From Novosphingobium acidiphilum DSM 19966 (lineage in GTDB: Bacteria; Pseudomonadota; Alphaproteobacteria; Sphingomonadales; Sphingomonadaceae), in NCBI RefSeq assembly GCF_000429005.1, contig NZ_AUBA01000005.1, positions 186,001 to 250,000 of the forward strand: 64,000 bases of DNA. The letters are read 5' to 3'. Position numbers and translations under genes: made by a program. Positions 1 through 8,495 of the stretch are shown here, in pieces. The notes beneath the pieces are model-generated. The model searched no databases. It was not told the origin of the DNA and worked only from the letters and a program-made list of their open reading frames with translations. Numbering within the stretch: position 1 is the first letter of the stretch; each line of letters begins with the position of its first letter.

Positions 1-2
1 AT

Positions 3-929
3 GCGCTGCAGATCGAATGGGCTGGATCGGGGCATTGTTCGACCTATCCGCTGACCTGGCTGGCGGCGCATGCGCATGGCACACCGCGCCACGATCCGGC
101 GATCCTGCCGCGCCAGTACTGGCATGCCGACCATTACCCCGCCATGGCCCGGTTTGCGTACGGCGCGGTCAGCACCGACCGCGCCGCGCTGAAGGCGTGG
201 GTCCATGCGCTGTTGACCCAGGGCGTGGCGATCCTGACCGATATGCCCGACAGCGACCAGGGGCTGACCGATGCGGCCAATCTGATCGGGTTTCCCCGGC
301 CCACGTTTTTTGGCGCCTATTTCGATGTGAAGCTGCATATCGATCCCGACAATCTGGCCTATACCGCCAAGGCGCTGGAACTGCACACCGATGTGCCGGC
401 CGAAGACCTGGCCCCGGGGGTGCAATTCCTGCATTGCCGCCGCAATTCGGTGGATGGCGGGGAAAGCCTGTTTGTCGATGGCGCCGCTGTTGCCGCCGAA
501 TTGCGCCGCACCCACCCTGAGGATTTTCGCCTGCTGTGCGAAACCACGGTGCCGTTTTACAACGAACATGACCGGTATGACATGCGCGCGCGCCAGCGGG
601 TGATCGAACTGGATGACCAGGGCGATATTTCGGGCGTGACCATCAGCCAGCACATGGCCGACGTGTTTGACCACGATCAACGCTTTCTCGATGCCTATTA
701 CCCCGCGTTCTGCCGGTTTGGCCGGCTGTTGCAGGACCCGCGTTTTGTCATGCGGTTCCGCCTCAACGCCGGCGAATGCATCGTGTTCGACAACCATCGC
801 GTGGTCCATGCGCGATCCGCGTTCGTTGCCGAAAGCGGCGATCGTCATTTGCGCGGCACTTATACCGACCGTGGCGAATTGCGCAGTCGCTGGCGCAAAC
901 TGTCGGGCGAAGGGCGGTTTTCGGCGTGA
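3..929 (+). CDS. Gamma-butyrobetaine hydroxylase-like Fe(II)/2-oxoglutarate dioxygenase (5' end outside window)
   Basis: The reading frame is open from base 3, so the gene starts before the window; an internal ATG at 144 is not the true start. The first ~40 codons resemble the small N-terminal domain of gamma-butyrobetaine hydroxylase (WAGSGHCSTYPLTWLAAH), and the rest is a TauD/TfdA-type jelly roll. The iron-binding HxD is seen as LHTDVP (His codon 384-386, Asp 390-392), and the distal His lies in VVHARS (codon 807-809). LHCRRNSVDGGES and the FDNHR segment also match this family. Members hydroxylate trimethylammonium substrates (carnitine synthesis) or related acids with 2-oxoglutarate and O2. 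The stop overlaps the GTG start of the next gene, so the two are cotranscribed. The exact substrate cannot be read from sequence. Confidence 0.85.
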   Translation, partial: ALQIEWAGSGHCSTYPLTWLAAHAHGTPRHDPAILPRQYWHADHYPAMARFAYGAVSTDRAALKAWVHALLTQGVAILTDMPDSDQGLTDAANLIGFPRPTFFGAYFDVKLHIDPDNLAYTAKALELHTDVPAEDLAPGVQFLHCRRNSVDGGESLFVDGAAVAAELRRTHPEDFRLLCETTVPFYNEHDRYDMRARQRVIELDDQGDISGVTISQHMADVFDHDQRFLDAYYPAFCRFGRLLQDPRFVMRFRLNAGECIVFDNHRVVHARSAFVAESGDRHLRGTYTDRGELRSRWRKLSGEGRFSA

Positions 930-1654
930 TCGACGAAGGCGCGTTGCGCATCGACCTGGCCGCGGCGTTCCGGCTGTGCGCGCGGTTTGGCTGGCACGAA
1001 TCGGTGGGCAATCATTTCAGCGCGGCGCTGTCGGCCGATGGCCGGCGGTTTGTGATGAACCGCAAATGGCGGCACTTTGCCACGATCCGCGCCAGCGATC
1101 TGCAAGTGCTCGATGTCGATGACGCGCCGGCGATGACCGGCCCCGATGCGCCCGATGCATCGGCCTGGTGCATCCACGGCAACGCCCACGCCCGCGTCCC
1201 GCAGGCACGCGTGATCCTGCATTGCCACCCGATCGCGGCCACCACCCTGACCACGCTGGCCGACCCGCGCATTGTGCCGATCGACCAGAACACGGCGCGG
1301 TTTTTCGGGCGTTATGTGATCGATCCGGAATGCGGCGGCATCGCCGACCAGGACGACGAAGGCATCCGCATCGCCGCCCTGCTGGCGCAGGCCCCGACCC
1401 TGATCATGGCCAACCACGGCGTGACCTGCGTGGGCGAAACCGTGGCCGAAGCATTCGAAAACCTGTATTTCCTGGAAAAAGCCGCCGAAACCCTGCTGCG
1501 CGCCTATGCCACCGGGCGCCCGTTGCAGGTGATGAGCGACGCCATCGCCGAACACACTGCACAAGGCTGGGATGCCTATCGTGGCATGGCCTTTGCCCAT
1601 TTCGACCACCTGAAATCGATGCTGGACGCCGAAGATCCGTCGTACCGCGATTGA
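926..1654 (+). CDS. Class II aldolase/adducin family protein
   Basis: 242 residues from a GTG start at 926 that overlaps the upstream stop (GTGA), which implies translational coupling. Longer in-frame readings would run through the preceding gene. The protein has the class II aldolase/adducin fold: GWHESVGNHFSA near the N-terminus, a zinc-type histidine cluster ILHCHPIA in the middle, and MANHGVT later. Family members cleave or epimerise sugar phosphates, or act on small aldehydes with a divalent metal; substrate specificity is not visible here. Pairing with a butyrobetaine-hydroxylase-like oxygenase suggests a shared catabolic step, such as removal of an aldehyde or a hydroxylated carbon skeleton. 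That link is inference from operon structure only. Confidence 0.8.
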   Translation: MIDEGALRIDLAAAFRLCARFGWHESVGNHFSAALSADGRRFVMNRKWRHFATIRASDLQVLDVDDAPAMTGPDAPDASAWCIHGNAHARVPQARVILHCHPIAATTLTTLADPRIVPIDQNTARFFGRYVIDPECGGIADQDDEGIRIAALLAQAPTLIMANHGVTCVGETVAEAFENLYFLEKAAETLLRAYATGRPLQVMSDAIAEHTAQGWDAYRGMAFAHFDHLKSMLDAEDPSYRD

Positions 1655-1800
1655 AATCCGGGCACTGCGCAATGCTTGCGCGGATCATACGCGCCACACC
1701 ACGCGCAGGTTTTTTGCGGGTCTGTGACAAACCGCCGAACACCGCCCCTATCAAGACCCCTTTGCAACGCCCCCCAACCCGTCCTATGCGGATCACGCGC

Positions 1801-1877
1801 GCGCCCTTAGCTCAGTTGGATAGAGCACCAGCCTTCTAAGCCGGTGGCCGCAGGTTCGAATCCTGCAGGGCGCGCCA
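1801..1877 (+). tRNA. tRNA-Arg (anticodon TCT)
   Basis: A full cloverleaf of 77 nt can be folded: acceptor GCGCCCT pairs with AGGGCGC, D-stem GCTC/GAGC, TTCGAAT T-loop closed by GCAGG/CCTGC, and an encoded GCCA 3' end. The seven-base anticodon loop is CTTCTAA, giving anticodon TCT (reads AGA). The anticodon stem has one A-C mismatch (CCAGC/GCCGG). An IS-like segment begins 17 nt after the 3' end. Confidence 0.95.
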
Positions 1878-1893
1878 ATTATTTCGCTGATGG

Positions 1894-2040
1894 TGTCGCG
1901 TTCCATAGGCGCTGACTCAAATCGGTAACCGTAAACGGCGGATTTGTATAAAATTGGCTACCGCTCGGGCTAACTAGCGGGACTCAAAATTCCGCATAGA
2001 CTGACTCAATCCACCGGATATTCCGTGTTCACTGACTCAT
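1894..2040. repeat. Left terminal repeat cluster (TGACTCA motifs)
   Basis: Contains the tip TGTCGCGTTCC followed by TGACTCAAA (1913), GACTCAAAATTCC (1981), TGACTCAAT (2002) and TGACTCAT (2033). The motif spacing is irregular. Between 2041 and 2181 there is only a short direct repeat CCGTAATCCTT (2079 and 2094) and no gene. Confidence 0.6.
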
Positions 2041-2181
2041 GAAGATTCGCCCGGCATATAGAGGTTCTCGCACCTTTCACCGTAATCCTTGTCGCCGTAA
2101 TCCTTAGCTGTGACGCAAAAACTCAATTATTGGGTCCCCTGCGGGGGGCGAGAGGGTTCCCCCGATATGGACCGCCACGGG

Positions 2182-2883
2182 TCAGAGGTCGTCATCGTCC
2201 TCGCCAAGCAGTTCGTCTTCGTCGTCGAAGGGGTCGAAGTCCGGCATGACCGCATCGACCTTTTTGAAGTTCTCGACCGAGTTCAGGATGGATTGTAGCC
2301 CAGCACTATATGCGAGCATTTGCTCGATGCCGAAGAATAGCTCCAAGATCGTTGGCGGAGACTTCGGGTATCTCTCTTGTATCAAGTCGTAACCGCTTGA
2401 GGTATACAGCAGATAACACAGTAACCCGAACCGATCCGAAAGGTCCTCAGTGTTTCGGTATTCCTTCCAGCGTTCGAGCCAGATCGCGCCGAGACCGGGG
2501 GCAGACCTTTCGATAAACTGGTCTTTGATGGTTCTGGGGGTGGATGACAGTGGGAGCCAAATGCGGTCGAGGCCTGTGGCTCGCTCCTTGGATCGTTGCA
2601 AATAGACCGCCCTCGTGATCGTGGGCGTCACGAATGCCAAACATTCCATAGCGAAGATGTCTGCGTTGACCCGCTTCAGGATCGTGGGCATCGCGGGGGA
2701 CAGGACGCCCATGAAGTCCCTAGTCGCGGCCACGCATGATCCCATTGCAGCTACCGACTGCATCACGTCTGGATCGCGGCCTTTGTTCCTATTGGCGAGT
2801 AGTGCGCAAACCGTGTCGAAGCTGAAATTCTGGACGTTATCGTAGATTTTCGTTTCCGGCTTCTTTTTGAAAAGTTTTAACAT
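2182..2883 (-). CDS. Hypothetical protein with acidic tail, cargo of IS-like segment
   Basis: I do not recognise this gene. The ATG at 2883 is chosen because the reading frame farther upstream (to 2988) runs toward the repeat cluster and shows no ribosome site. AGGG lies about 12 nt before 2883. The product is 233 residues, starts MLKLFKKKPETK and ends in a strongly acidic tail (DDEDELLGEDDDDL). It has no signal peptide or clear membrane span and no transposase motif. Hydrophobic, helical-looking stretches (LSDRFGLLCYLLYTSSGY, LELFFGIEQMLAYSAGLQ) fill the middle. Codon use is less GC-biased than the neighbours, consistent with recent acquisition. It is the only plausible gene within the segment. 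Confidence 0.6.
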   Translation of the reverse strand: MLKLFKKKPETKIYDNVQNFSFDTVCALLANRNKGRDPDVMQSVAAMGSCVAATRDFMGVLSPAMPTILKRVNADIFAMECLAFVTPTITRAVYLQRSKERATGLDRIWLPLSSTPRTIKDQFIERSAPGLGAIWLERWKEYRNTEDLSDRFGLLCYLLYTSSGYDLIQERYPKSPPTILELFFGIEQMLAYSAGLQSILNSVENFKKVDAVMPDFDPFDDEDELLGEDDDDL

Positions 2884-3022
2884 TCGCTCGGCCCTGCGTT
2901 GAAGTGCGACAGGGTAATGGATCACCTTCCCATTGAACAGCAGACAAGCAGGGATTTGCAGCGGGCTGCTGTCGGTCCAGTCGCGCACTGCACCGACCGT
3001 TACACCTCCAGCACCTGCCAGT

Positions 3023-3134
3023 TTGAGTCAGTTTTGTGGAATTTGAGTCAGCTTCCACGGAATGCGACAGATGCGTCGCGTTCCATTCAAGCGGACTCAA
3101 GTGGAATTTGGGTCAACTTCCACAGAGCGCGACA
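3023..3134. repeat. Right terminal repeat cluster, possibly two nested ends
   Basis: TTGAGTCA occurs at 3023 and 3043, then TTCCACGGAATGCGACA ends at 3069, then a second block runs from CGCGTTCCATTCAAG (3077) to TTCCACAGAGCGCGACA (3134). The two blocks repeat the same word order (TTGAGTCA/TTGGGTCA, TTCCAC, GCGACA), so one end-like structure follows another. Confidence 0.5.
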
Positions 3135-3136
3135 CG

Positions 3137-4798
3137 TCAAAACAAACCCTCGATCAGTCCCTCGGCGTCAACGCGGATCGACTCGGCCGCCGGCACGCGT
3201 GGCAGGCCGGGCATCGTCCTGATCGCGCCGCAGATGGCGACGACAAACCCTGCCCCCGCCGACAGCCGGACATCGCGCACCGATACGATGTGCCCGGTGG
3301 GCGCGCCAAGCAGCGCGGGGTCGGTTGAAAAGCTGTATTGCGTCTTGGCGATACAGACCGGAAGATGCCCGTAGCCGTCGGCTTCCCATTGGGCGAGCTT
3401 TGCGCGGACCGCGGGCGCGGCCACCGCCGCCTCGGCGCGGTAGATTCGCGTTGCCACGGTGCTGATCTTGTCGAACAGGGCGATGCCGTCGTCATACAGC
3501 GGGGCAAATTGCGACGGGGTTTGGGCGATTTCGGCCACGCGCCGCGCCAGGTCTTCGGCACCGGCGCCGCCGTCGGACCAATGCGTGCACAGTATCGCCT
3601 GTGATCCGTGCGTTTCGGCGATCGCCGCGATGGCCGCCAGTTCGGCATCGCTGTCGGTGTGAAACCGGTTGATCGCAACAACCGCCGGCACACCGAATTG
3701 ACGCACGTTTTCGATGTGACGGACCAGGTTGACCGCGCCGCGCCTGACGGCATCGACATCGGGGTGGGCCAGATCGGCCTTGTCGATGCCGCCGTTCATC
3801 TTCAGCGCGCGGACCGTTGCCACGATTACCACGGCATCGGGCCGCAGTCCCGCCTGGCGGCATTTGATGTCAAAGAATTTTTCCGCGCCCAGGTCTGCAC
3901 CAAACCCCGCCTCGGTCACGACATAGTCGGCAAGTTTCAGCCCGGTGCGTGTCGCGATCACCGAATTGCAGCCATGCGCGATATTGGCAAACGGCCCGCC
4001 GTGGACCAGCGCGGGATTGCCCTCCAGCGTCTGTACCAGATTGGGTTTGATCGCCTGCGCCAGCAGCACGGCCATGGCGCCATCGGCCTTGAGATCGCGC
4101 GCCGTCACCGGCCGCTTGTCGCGGGTATGGCCGATCACGATCCGGCTGAGCCGCGCCTCGAGATCGGCAAACCCGTCGGCCAGGCACAGGATTGCCATGA
4201 CCTCTGATGCAACGGTGATTTCAAAGCCGGATTGGCGGGGATAGCCATTGCCGGGGCCGTTGAGCGATTGCACGATGTCGCGCAGCGCGCGGTCGTTCAT
4301 GTCCGCCACGCGCGGCCACACCACCCGGCGCACATCGATATCGAGCGCGTTGCCCCAATACACATGATTGTCGATCATCGCGGCCAGCAGATTGTGCGCG
4401 CTGGTGATCGCATGAAAATCGCCGGTGAAATGAAGGTTGATATCCTCCATCGGCACCACTTGCGCATAGCCGCCGCCAGCCGCGCCGCCCTTGGTGCCAA
4501 AGCATGGGCCCAGCGATGGTTCGCGCAGGCACAGCATCGTGCGCTTGCCGATCCTATTCAGCGCATCGGCCAGCCCGACCGAGGTGGTGGTCTTGCCCTC
4601 GCCCGCAGGGGTCGGGTTGATCGCGGTCACCAGGATCAGTTTGCCCGCCGCATCGCCGGGATCAAGCCGGCCCAAATCGATCTTTGCCTTGTAATGGCCA
4701 TAGGGTTCGATCGCATCGGCCGGAATCCCTGCGCGCAGGGCAATGTCGGCAATGGGGTGAAGCGTGGCAGCGCGCGAGATTTCGATGTCGGACAGCAT
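3137..4798 (-). CDS. fhs: Formate-tetrahydrofolate ligase
   Basis: 553 residues, the normal length for this enzyme. It joins formate to tetrahydrofolate with ATP, giving 10-formyl-THF for one-carbon metabolism in the cytoplasm. The P-loop-like TPAGEGKT (residues 63-70) is followed by the family hallmarks REPSLGPCFGTKGGAAGGG and the INLHFTGDFHAI block; FDIKCRQAGLRPDAVV and NLVRHIENVRQFGVP also fit. The ATG at 4798 has only a weak AGG upstream. The stop codon lies three bases from the right end of the IS-like segment, so the gene is intact but its native downstream sequence has been displaced. It appears to be transcribed alone, divergent from the HAD fusion gene. Confidence 0.97.
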   Translation of the reverse strand: MLSDIEISRAATLHPIADIALRAGIPADAIEPYGHYKAKIDLGRLDPGDAAGKLILVTAINPTPAGEGKTTTSVGLADALNRIGKRTMLCLREPSLGPCFGTKGGAAGGGYAQVVPMEDINLHFTGDFHAITSAHNLLAAMIDNHVYWGNALDIDVRRVVWPRVADMNDRALRDIVQSLNGPGNGYPRQSGFEITVASEVMAILCLADGFADLEARLSRIVIGHTRDKRPVTARDLKADGAMAVLLAQAIKPNLVQTLEGNPALVHGGPFANIAHGCNSVIATRTGLKLADYVVTEAGFGADLGAEKFFDIKCRQAGLRPDAVVIVATVRALKMNGGIDKADLAHPDVDAVRRGAVNLVRHIENVRQFGVPAVVAINRFHTDSDAELAAIAAIAETHGSQAILCTHWSDGGAGAEDLARRVAEIAQTPSQFAPLYDDGIALFDKISTVATRIYRAEAAVAAPAVRAKLAQWEADGYGHLPVCIAKTQYSFSTDPALLGAPTGHIVSVRDVRLSAGAGFVVAICGAIRTMPGLPRVPAAESIRVDAEGLIEGLF

Positions 4799-5105
4799 GG
4801 GGTTCTAACCTGTGGGGCAAGCGCGGTCGGGCACAAGGGACTATCGCATCAGCGTCCGCGGCTGCCAAGCACGGGCTTGCATGCCGCGGCGGATGCGTGG
4901 GGCCGCCCGCATAGGGCAAAGATGCGCGTGTGCGCCACCGGGCTGCACGTACAGGCAAGGCAATGACCGGGACGCGGCCCGGGCCATTGCGTAGGCCCGC
5001 ATGGCGGGTGCGTTTACCATGCCCGCGCTAGGCCGGGGGTCTATGCATCAGGGGGTTGGTTATGACGGGACGTGCGCGGATACCCAGGGGCGGAGCCTTG
5101 CTGCG
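4799..5105. other. Divergent intergenic region with long imperfect inverted repeat
   Basis: No gene is seen. Between fhs and the HAD fusion gene there is an imperfect inverted repeat from 4846 to 4896 (GCATC...GTCCGCGGC against GCCGCGGCGGATGC), with an inner CAAGC-ACGG-GCTTG stem at 4866-4879. It could form an RNA hairpin in the fhs leader or mark a regulator site. Alternative ATG starts for the downstream gene lie at 5001 and 5043. Confidence 0.35.
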
Positions 5106-7514
5106 ATGACCGCGCCGATCCCGGCTTCGGCCTTTGCCGTCACCGACGGTGCATCGTGCCTGCCGCATGAATTGCCGCATGTGCTCGATCGCTATGCCGG
5201 GCTCAAAGTGCTGAGCCTTGATTGCTTTGACACCCTGTTGTGGCGCGATTGTCATGCGCCGGCGGATCTGTTTGCCGCGCTGCCAGGCATCACCCCGATG
5301 CAGCGCACCACGGGTGAAGGCCGCGCGCGGGCACTGGCGCGGGCAACCCGCGATGCGCGCGATGTGGCGATCGATGCGATCTATGCCGCGGTCATGCCGC
5401 GCGCTGATCCGCGGACACGTGCCGCCGCGATCGCGGCCGAACTGGCAGCAGAGGCGCGGCATTGCCATGCCTTTGCGCCAACGGTGGCGCTGATGCGCGA
5501 AGCACGGCGGCGCGGGATGAAGGTGATCATCGTGTCCGACACCTATCTGGATCAGCGGCAACTGCTGCAATTGATCGCAGCGGCGGCAGGCGATGACGTT
5601 GCCGGGCTGATCGACCGCGTGTTCTGTTCGTCGAGCTGGGCGAAGCCCAAATCCGAAGGGCTGTATGGCGAAGTCCTGCCCCGGATCAAGGCGCGGCCCG
5701 ACCAGATCCTGCATATCGGCGACAACCACCATGCCGATGTGCTGGGCGTACGGCCGTTTGGCGTCAACACGATGCATCTGAAACAGTTTGGCGCAGACAT
5801 GGCCGAACTGCTGCGGCTGGAAAGCACGGTCGCGGGCGTGCTGTTCGGCCATGGCTGCGCGCGCATGGCCCGCCCGCAGCCGCATCGCGCCGCGCTGGCG
5901 TTGGGCGCACCGCGCCAACCCGATGCCGCGCGCGCGTTGGGTTTTTCCGTGCTGGGGCCGCTGTTTTACGGGTTTGACGCCTGGTTGCGCACCCAGGCCG
6001 CCGAACTGGCAGCGCGCGGCGGCACGGTCCACTGGCTGTTCATGTTGCGCGACGGCTATCTGCCTTTGGCGATGCATCGCGCCTGTGGCCCGGATGACCG
6101 CGCCCACGCGATCGAGATCAGCCGGATGACCGCAACGTTTGCCAGCCTGAACAACGATATCGCGCTGACCCGGCTGCTGGCCGAACATAGCACCACGCCG
6201 GCCCCGACGCTGGCGCGGATGCTGCGGATCGATCCGGCCGTCATCGAACGCCTGTGCCACGGGCGCGATCCGCAGGGCGCGCGCCTGGCGCTGGGCCAAT
6301 GGTGCCGTGAACGCGCCAATCGGCGCAGCATTCTGGCCGATGCGCAAGGCATGGCCGAACGCATGGCCGCGCATGTGCGCGCCACGGTCGATCCCGCACC
6401 CGGCGATACGCTGATGATGGTCGATCTGGGCTATAACGGATCGGTACAAAGCTATGCCGGGCCGCTGCTGGCCCAGGCGCTGCAGGTGCATGTTGCCGGA
6501 CGCTATCTGTTGCTGCGCGAAACAGAAGTATCCGGCCTCGACAAGCGCGGGTGGTTTGATGGGCATCATTTTGATCCGATCGCGCTTGGCACAATGGTCG
6601 CCAATGTCGCGGTGCTGGAACAGCTGTGCACCACGGCGATGGGATCGGTCATCGACTATGCCGCAGATGGCATCCCGATCCGCGCCGACAACACGATTAA
6701 GGCGCGCCAAAGCAGCGTGCGCGCAGCGGTTCAGGGCGGGTGCGTGGCCTTTGCCGATGTTGCGCGCGGGGCCACCATGCGCCGCGCCGAACCCGACGAT
6801 GCCGATCGCCAGTGGCGCGAGGCGGCAGCGGCGGGCATGACCCGGCTGATGTACCTGCCTTTGCCGCCCGAAGTGGCGACGATTGCGGCGTTTCAGCACG
6901 ATGTAAACCTGGGCACCGACGAAGTGCTCGATCTGTTCGACGCGGCCGAGGCACGGCGCGGGCTGCGACAAAAGGGCCTATTCTACCAGAAGGGCACGCG
7001 GCGCATGTTTTTGCCCGCCGAACTTGCAGGCGAAGGGATGCCGCTGCGCCTGGCCAACCTGGCCGCCACGCGCTGTGCCGCGCCGCTGACCTTTGCCGAT
7101 ATGGTCAGCGGGGGCGAACATGTGCCGGTGATCATGGTCGGCCCCGATGGCGAAATGCAACGCCAGTGCCCCGCACGCCTGACCCACGACGGATTCCGCG
7201 CGCTGTGCATCCCGGTCGGCGCGGACCGCAATCCGGTGGCCGTGCTGATCGGGCAGATCGCCCGCCATATCGAGATCGAGGCAATTCTGGCGGTATCGAC
7301 CGACGATTACCTGCACACGCGTGTCGGCTTTGCCGCGCAGGAAACCCCGATCACGCCGCTGCTCGACGGCATTGTCGAATATGCCCCCGGCCTGTGGCAC
7401 TGCCAGACGCCCCACGCCTTTGCCCTGATCCAGCCGCCGGCGCTGGACCAGGTGCCCGACCTGATGCTGGTCATGGTGTTCCGCGCGCTGGGCCGCGCCG
7501 ACCAAAGCCGATAG
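5106..7514 (+). CDS. Large HAD-superfamily hydrolase-like protein (COG5610 type)
   Basis: About 802 residues from the ATG at 5106; ATGs at 5001 and 5043 are also in frame, and 5043 has a G-rich site close upstream, so the start is uncertain. The first third is a haloacid dehalogenase fold: motif I SLDCFDTLL (nucleophile and acid Asp), motif II VSDTY, motif III Lys in WAKPKSEG, motif IV GDNHHADV. The remaining ~550 residues form a second region I cannot assign to a named catalytic family, with MVDLGYNGSVQ and FMLRDGYLPLAM segments. Proteins of this layout are often found near surface-polysaccharide genes, but no such genes are in this window. It probably hydrolyses a phosphate ester; the substrate is unknown. 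Confidence 0.7.
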   Translation: MTAPIPASAFAVTDGASCLPHELPHVLDRYAGLKVLSLDCFDTLLWRDCHAPADLFAALPGITPMQRTTGEGRARALARATRDARDVAIDAIYAAVMPRADPRTRAAAIAAELAAEARHCHAFAPTVALMREARRRGMKVIIVSDTYLDQRQLLQLIAAAAGDDVAGLIDRVFCSSSWAKPKSEGLYGEVLPRIKARPDQILHIGDNHHADVLGVRPFGVNTMHLKQFGADMAELLRLESTVAGVLFGHGCARMARPQPHRAALALGAPRQPDAARALGFSVLGPLFYGFDAWLRTQAAELAARGGTVHWLFMLRDGYLPLAMHRACGPDDRAHAIEISRMTATFASLNNDIALTRLLAEHSTTPAPTLARMLRIDPAVIERLCHGRDPQGARLALGQWCRERANRRSILADAQGMAERMAAHVRATVDPAPGDTLMMVDLGYNGSVQSYAGPLLAQALQVHVAGRYLLLRETEVSGLDKRGWFDGHHFDPIALGTMVANVAVLEQLCTTAMGSVIDYAADGIPIRADNTIKARQSSVRAAVQGGCVAFADVARGATMRRAEPDDADRQWREAAAAGMTRLMYLPLPPEVATIAAFQHDVNLGTDEVLDLFDAAEARRGLRQKGLFYQKGTRRMFLPAELAGEGMPLRLANLAATRCAAPLTFADMVSGGEHVPVIMVGPDGEMQRQCPARLTHDGFRALCIPVGADRNPVAVLIGQIARHIEIEAILAVSTDDYLHTRVGFAAQETPITPLLDGIVEYAPGLWHCQTPHAFALIQPPALDQVPDLMLVMVFRALGRADQSR

Positions 7515-7585
7515 CGGGGCCATCGCACGCCTTGTTGCGCGGCGCCGATCGCGTATAGCGCCTGGGGTTGGAGGCCGCGCAGACC

Positions 7586-8494
7586 ATGGTGCCAAACGCG
7601 ATCGAGATTGTCGAAGTCGCCCCGCGCGACGGGCTGCAGAACGAGAAGGTGGCGATGGCCACTGCGGACAAGCTGGCGCTGATCGCCCGCGCGATTGCCG
7701 CAGGCGCGCGCCGGATCGAAGTGACAAGCTTTGTCAATCCGCGCGCCGTGCCGCAAATGGCCGACGCCGAGGCGGTGGCCACCGCCCTGCCCCACCATGA
7801 CCAGGTGACCTATATCGGGCTGGTGATGAACGCGCGCGGCGCCGGGCGCGCGCTGGCCACGGGCCGCATCGACCAGTTGGGCGCGGTCGCGGTTGCCACC
7901 GACAGCTTTGCCATGGCCAACCAGAACCAGACCAGCGACGGATCGGTTGCCGCGGCGTCAGATATCATCGCGATGGCGCAGGCCGCGGGCAAGACCGCGC
8001 AAGTCACCATTGCCGCAGCCTTTGGCTGTCCGTTCGAAGGCGAAATGGCGCCCGACCGCGTGCTGGCGATGGCGGCCGCGCTGGCGCAGGCGGGGCCGGT
8101 GGAGATCGGGCTGGCGGATACCATCGGCGTGGCCGATCCGGCGCAGGTGTCCCGGCTGGTTGCCCGCGTGCGCGACCTGATCGCGCCGATCCCGGTGCGG
8201 GTGCATTTCCACAACACGCGCGGCACCGGCCTGGCCAATGTCTGGGCCGCGGTGCTGGCCGGCGCCGCCACGGTCGATGCGGCGATCGGCGGACTGGGCG
8301 GGTGCCCGTTTGCACCCGGTGCATCGGGCAATGTGGCAACCGAGGACGTGGTCTATATGCTGCAACGCGCAGGCGTGGCCACGGGCCTGGATCTGCGTGC
8401 GCTGATCGCGGCCAATCACTGGCTGGGCGGCGTAATGGACCGCACTTTGCCGGGCATGGTGGCGCGCGCGCCTGTGTTTCCCAAAGGTTCCTGA
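7586..8494 (+). CDS. Hydroxymethylglutaryl-CoA lyase family protein
   Basis: 302 residues from the ATG at 7586, with GGAGG at 7570-7574; an in-frame TTG at 7568 is less likely. The TIM-barrel HMGL fold is clear: the catalytic Arg-Asp in EVAPRDGLQNEK (residues 14-15), metal-binding histidines in VHFHNTRGTG, and the C-terminal loop GLGGCPFAPGASGN, which carries the catalytic Cys. The enzyme splits 3-hydroxy-3-methylglutaryl-CoA into acetyl-CoA and acetoacetate (leucine breakdown); some relatives cleave other 3-hydroxyacyl-CoAs such as citramalyl-CoA. The next gene begins one base after the stop and encodes a class III CoA transferase. The pair may activate a dicarboxylic acid and then cleave it. 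Confidence 0.9.
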   Translation: MVPNAIEIVEVAPRDGLQNEKVAMATADKLALIARAIAAGARRIEVTSFVNPRAVPQMADAEAVATALPHHDQVTYIGLVMNARGAGRALATGRIDQLGAVAVATDSFAMANQNQTSDGSVAAASDIIAMAQAAGKTAQVTIAAAFGCPFEGEMAPDRVLAMAAALAQAGPVEIGLADTIGVADPAQVSRLVARVRDLIAPIPVRVHFHNTRGTGLANVWAAVLAGAATVDAAIGGLGGCPFAPGASGNVATEDVVYMLQRAGVATGLDLRALIAANHWLGGVMDRTLPGMVARAPVFPKGS

Positions 8495-8495
8495 T

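Larger units (their letters stand above)
1894..3134. mobile_element. IS21-end-like bounded segment carrying one non-transposase gene
   Basis: The segment starts with TGTCGCGTTCCA (1894) and ends with the inverted counterpart GCGCGACA (to 3134). Each end carries several copies of TGACTCAA in opposite overall orientation: at 1913, 1981 (as GACTCAAAATTCC) and 2002 on the left, and TTGAGTCA at 3023 and 3043 plus variants on the right. Repeated short motifs beside TGTCG-type tips are typical of IS21-family ends. No istA or istB gene is present; the only sizeable gene is an unknown protein on the minus strand. Base composition is visibly less GC-rich than the flanks. It lies between tRNA-Arg and the stop of fhs. 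No clean target-site duplication was found, so the exact boundaries are tentative. Confidence 0.55.

Noticed and set aside
1894..3134. CRISPR array from the repeated TGACTCA words
   Set aside because: The repeats are only 8 bases, irregularly spaced and in opposite orientation at the two ends, which fits transposon ends, not an array.
1801..3134. Integrative element using the tRNA-Arg 3' end as attachment site
   Set aside because: No copy of the tRNA 3' end occurs at the other border and no integrase gene is present.
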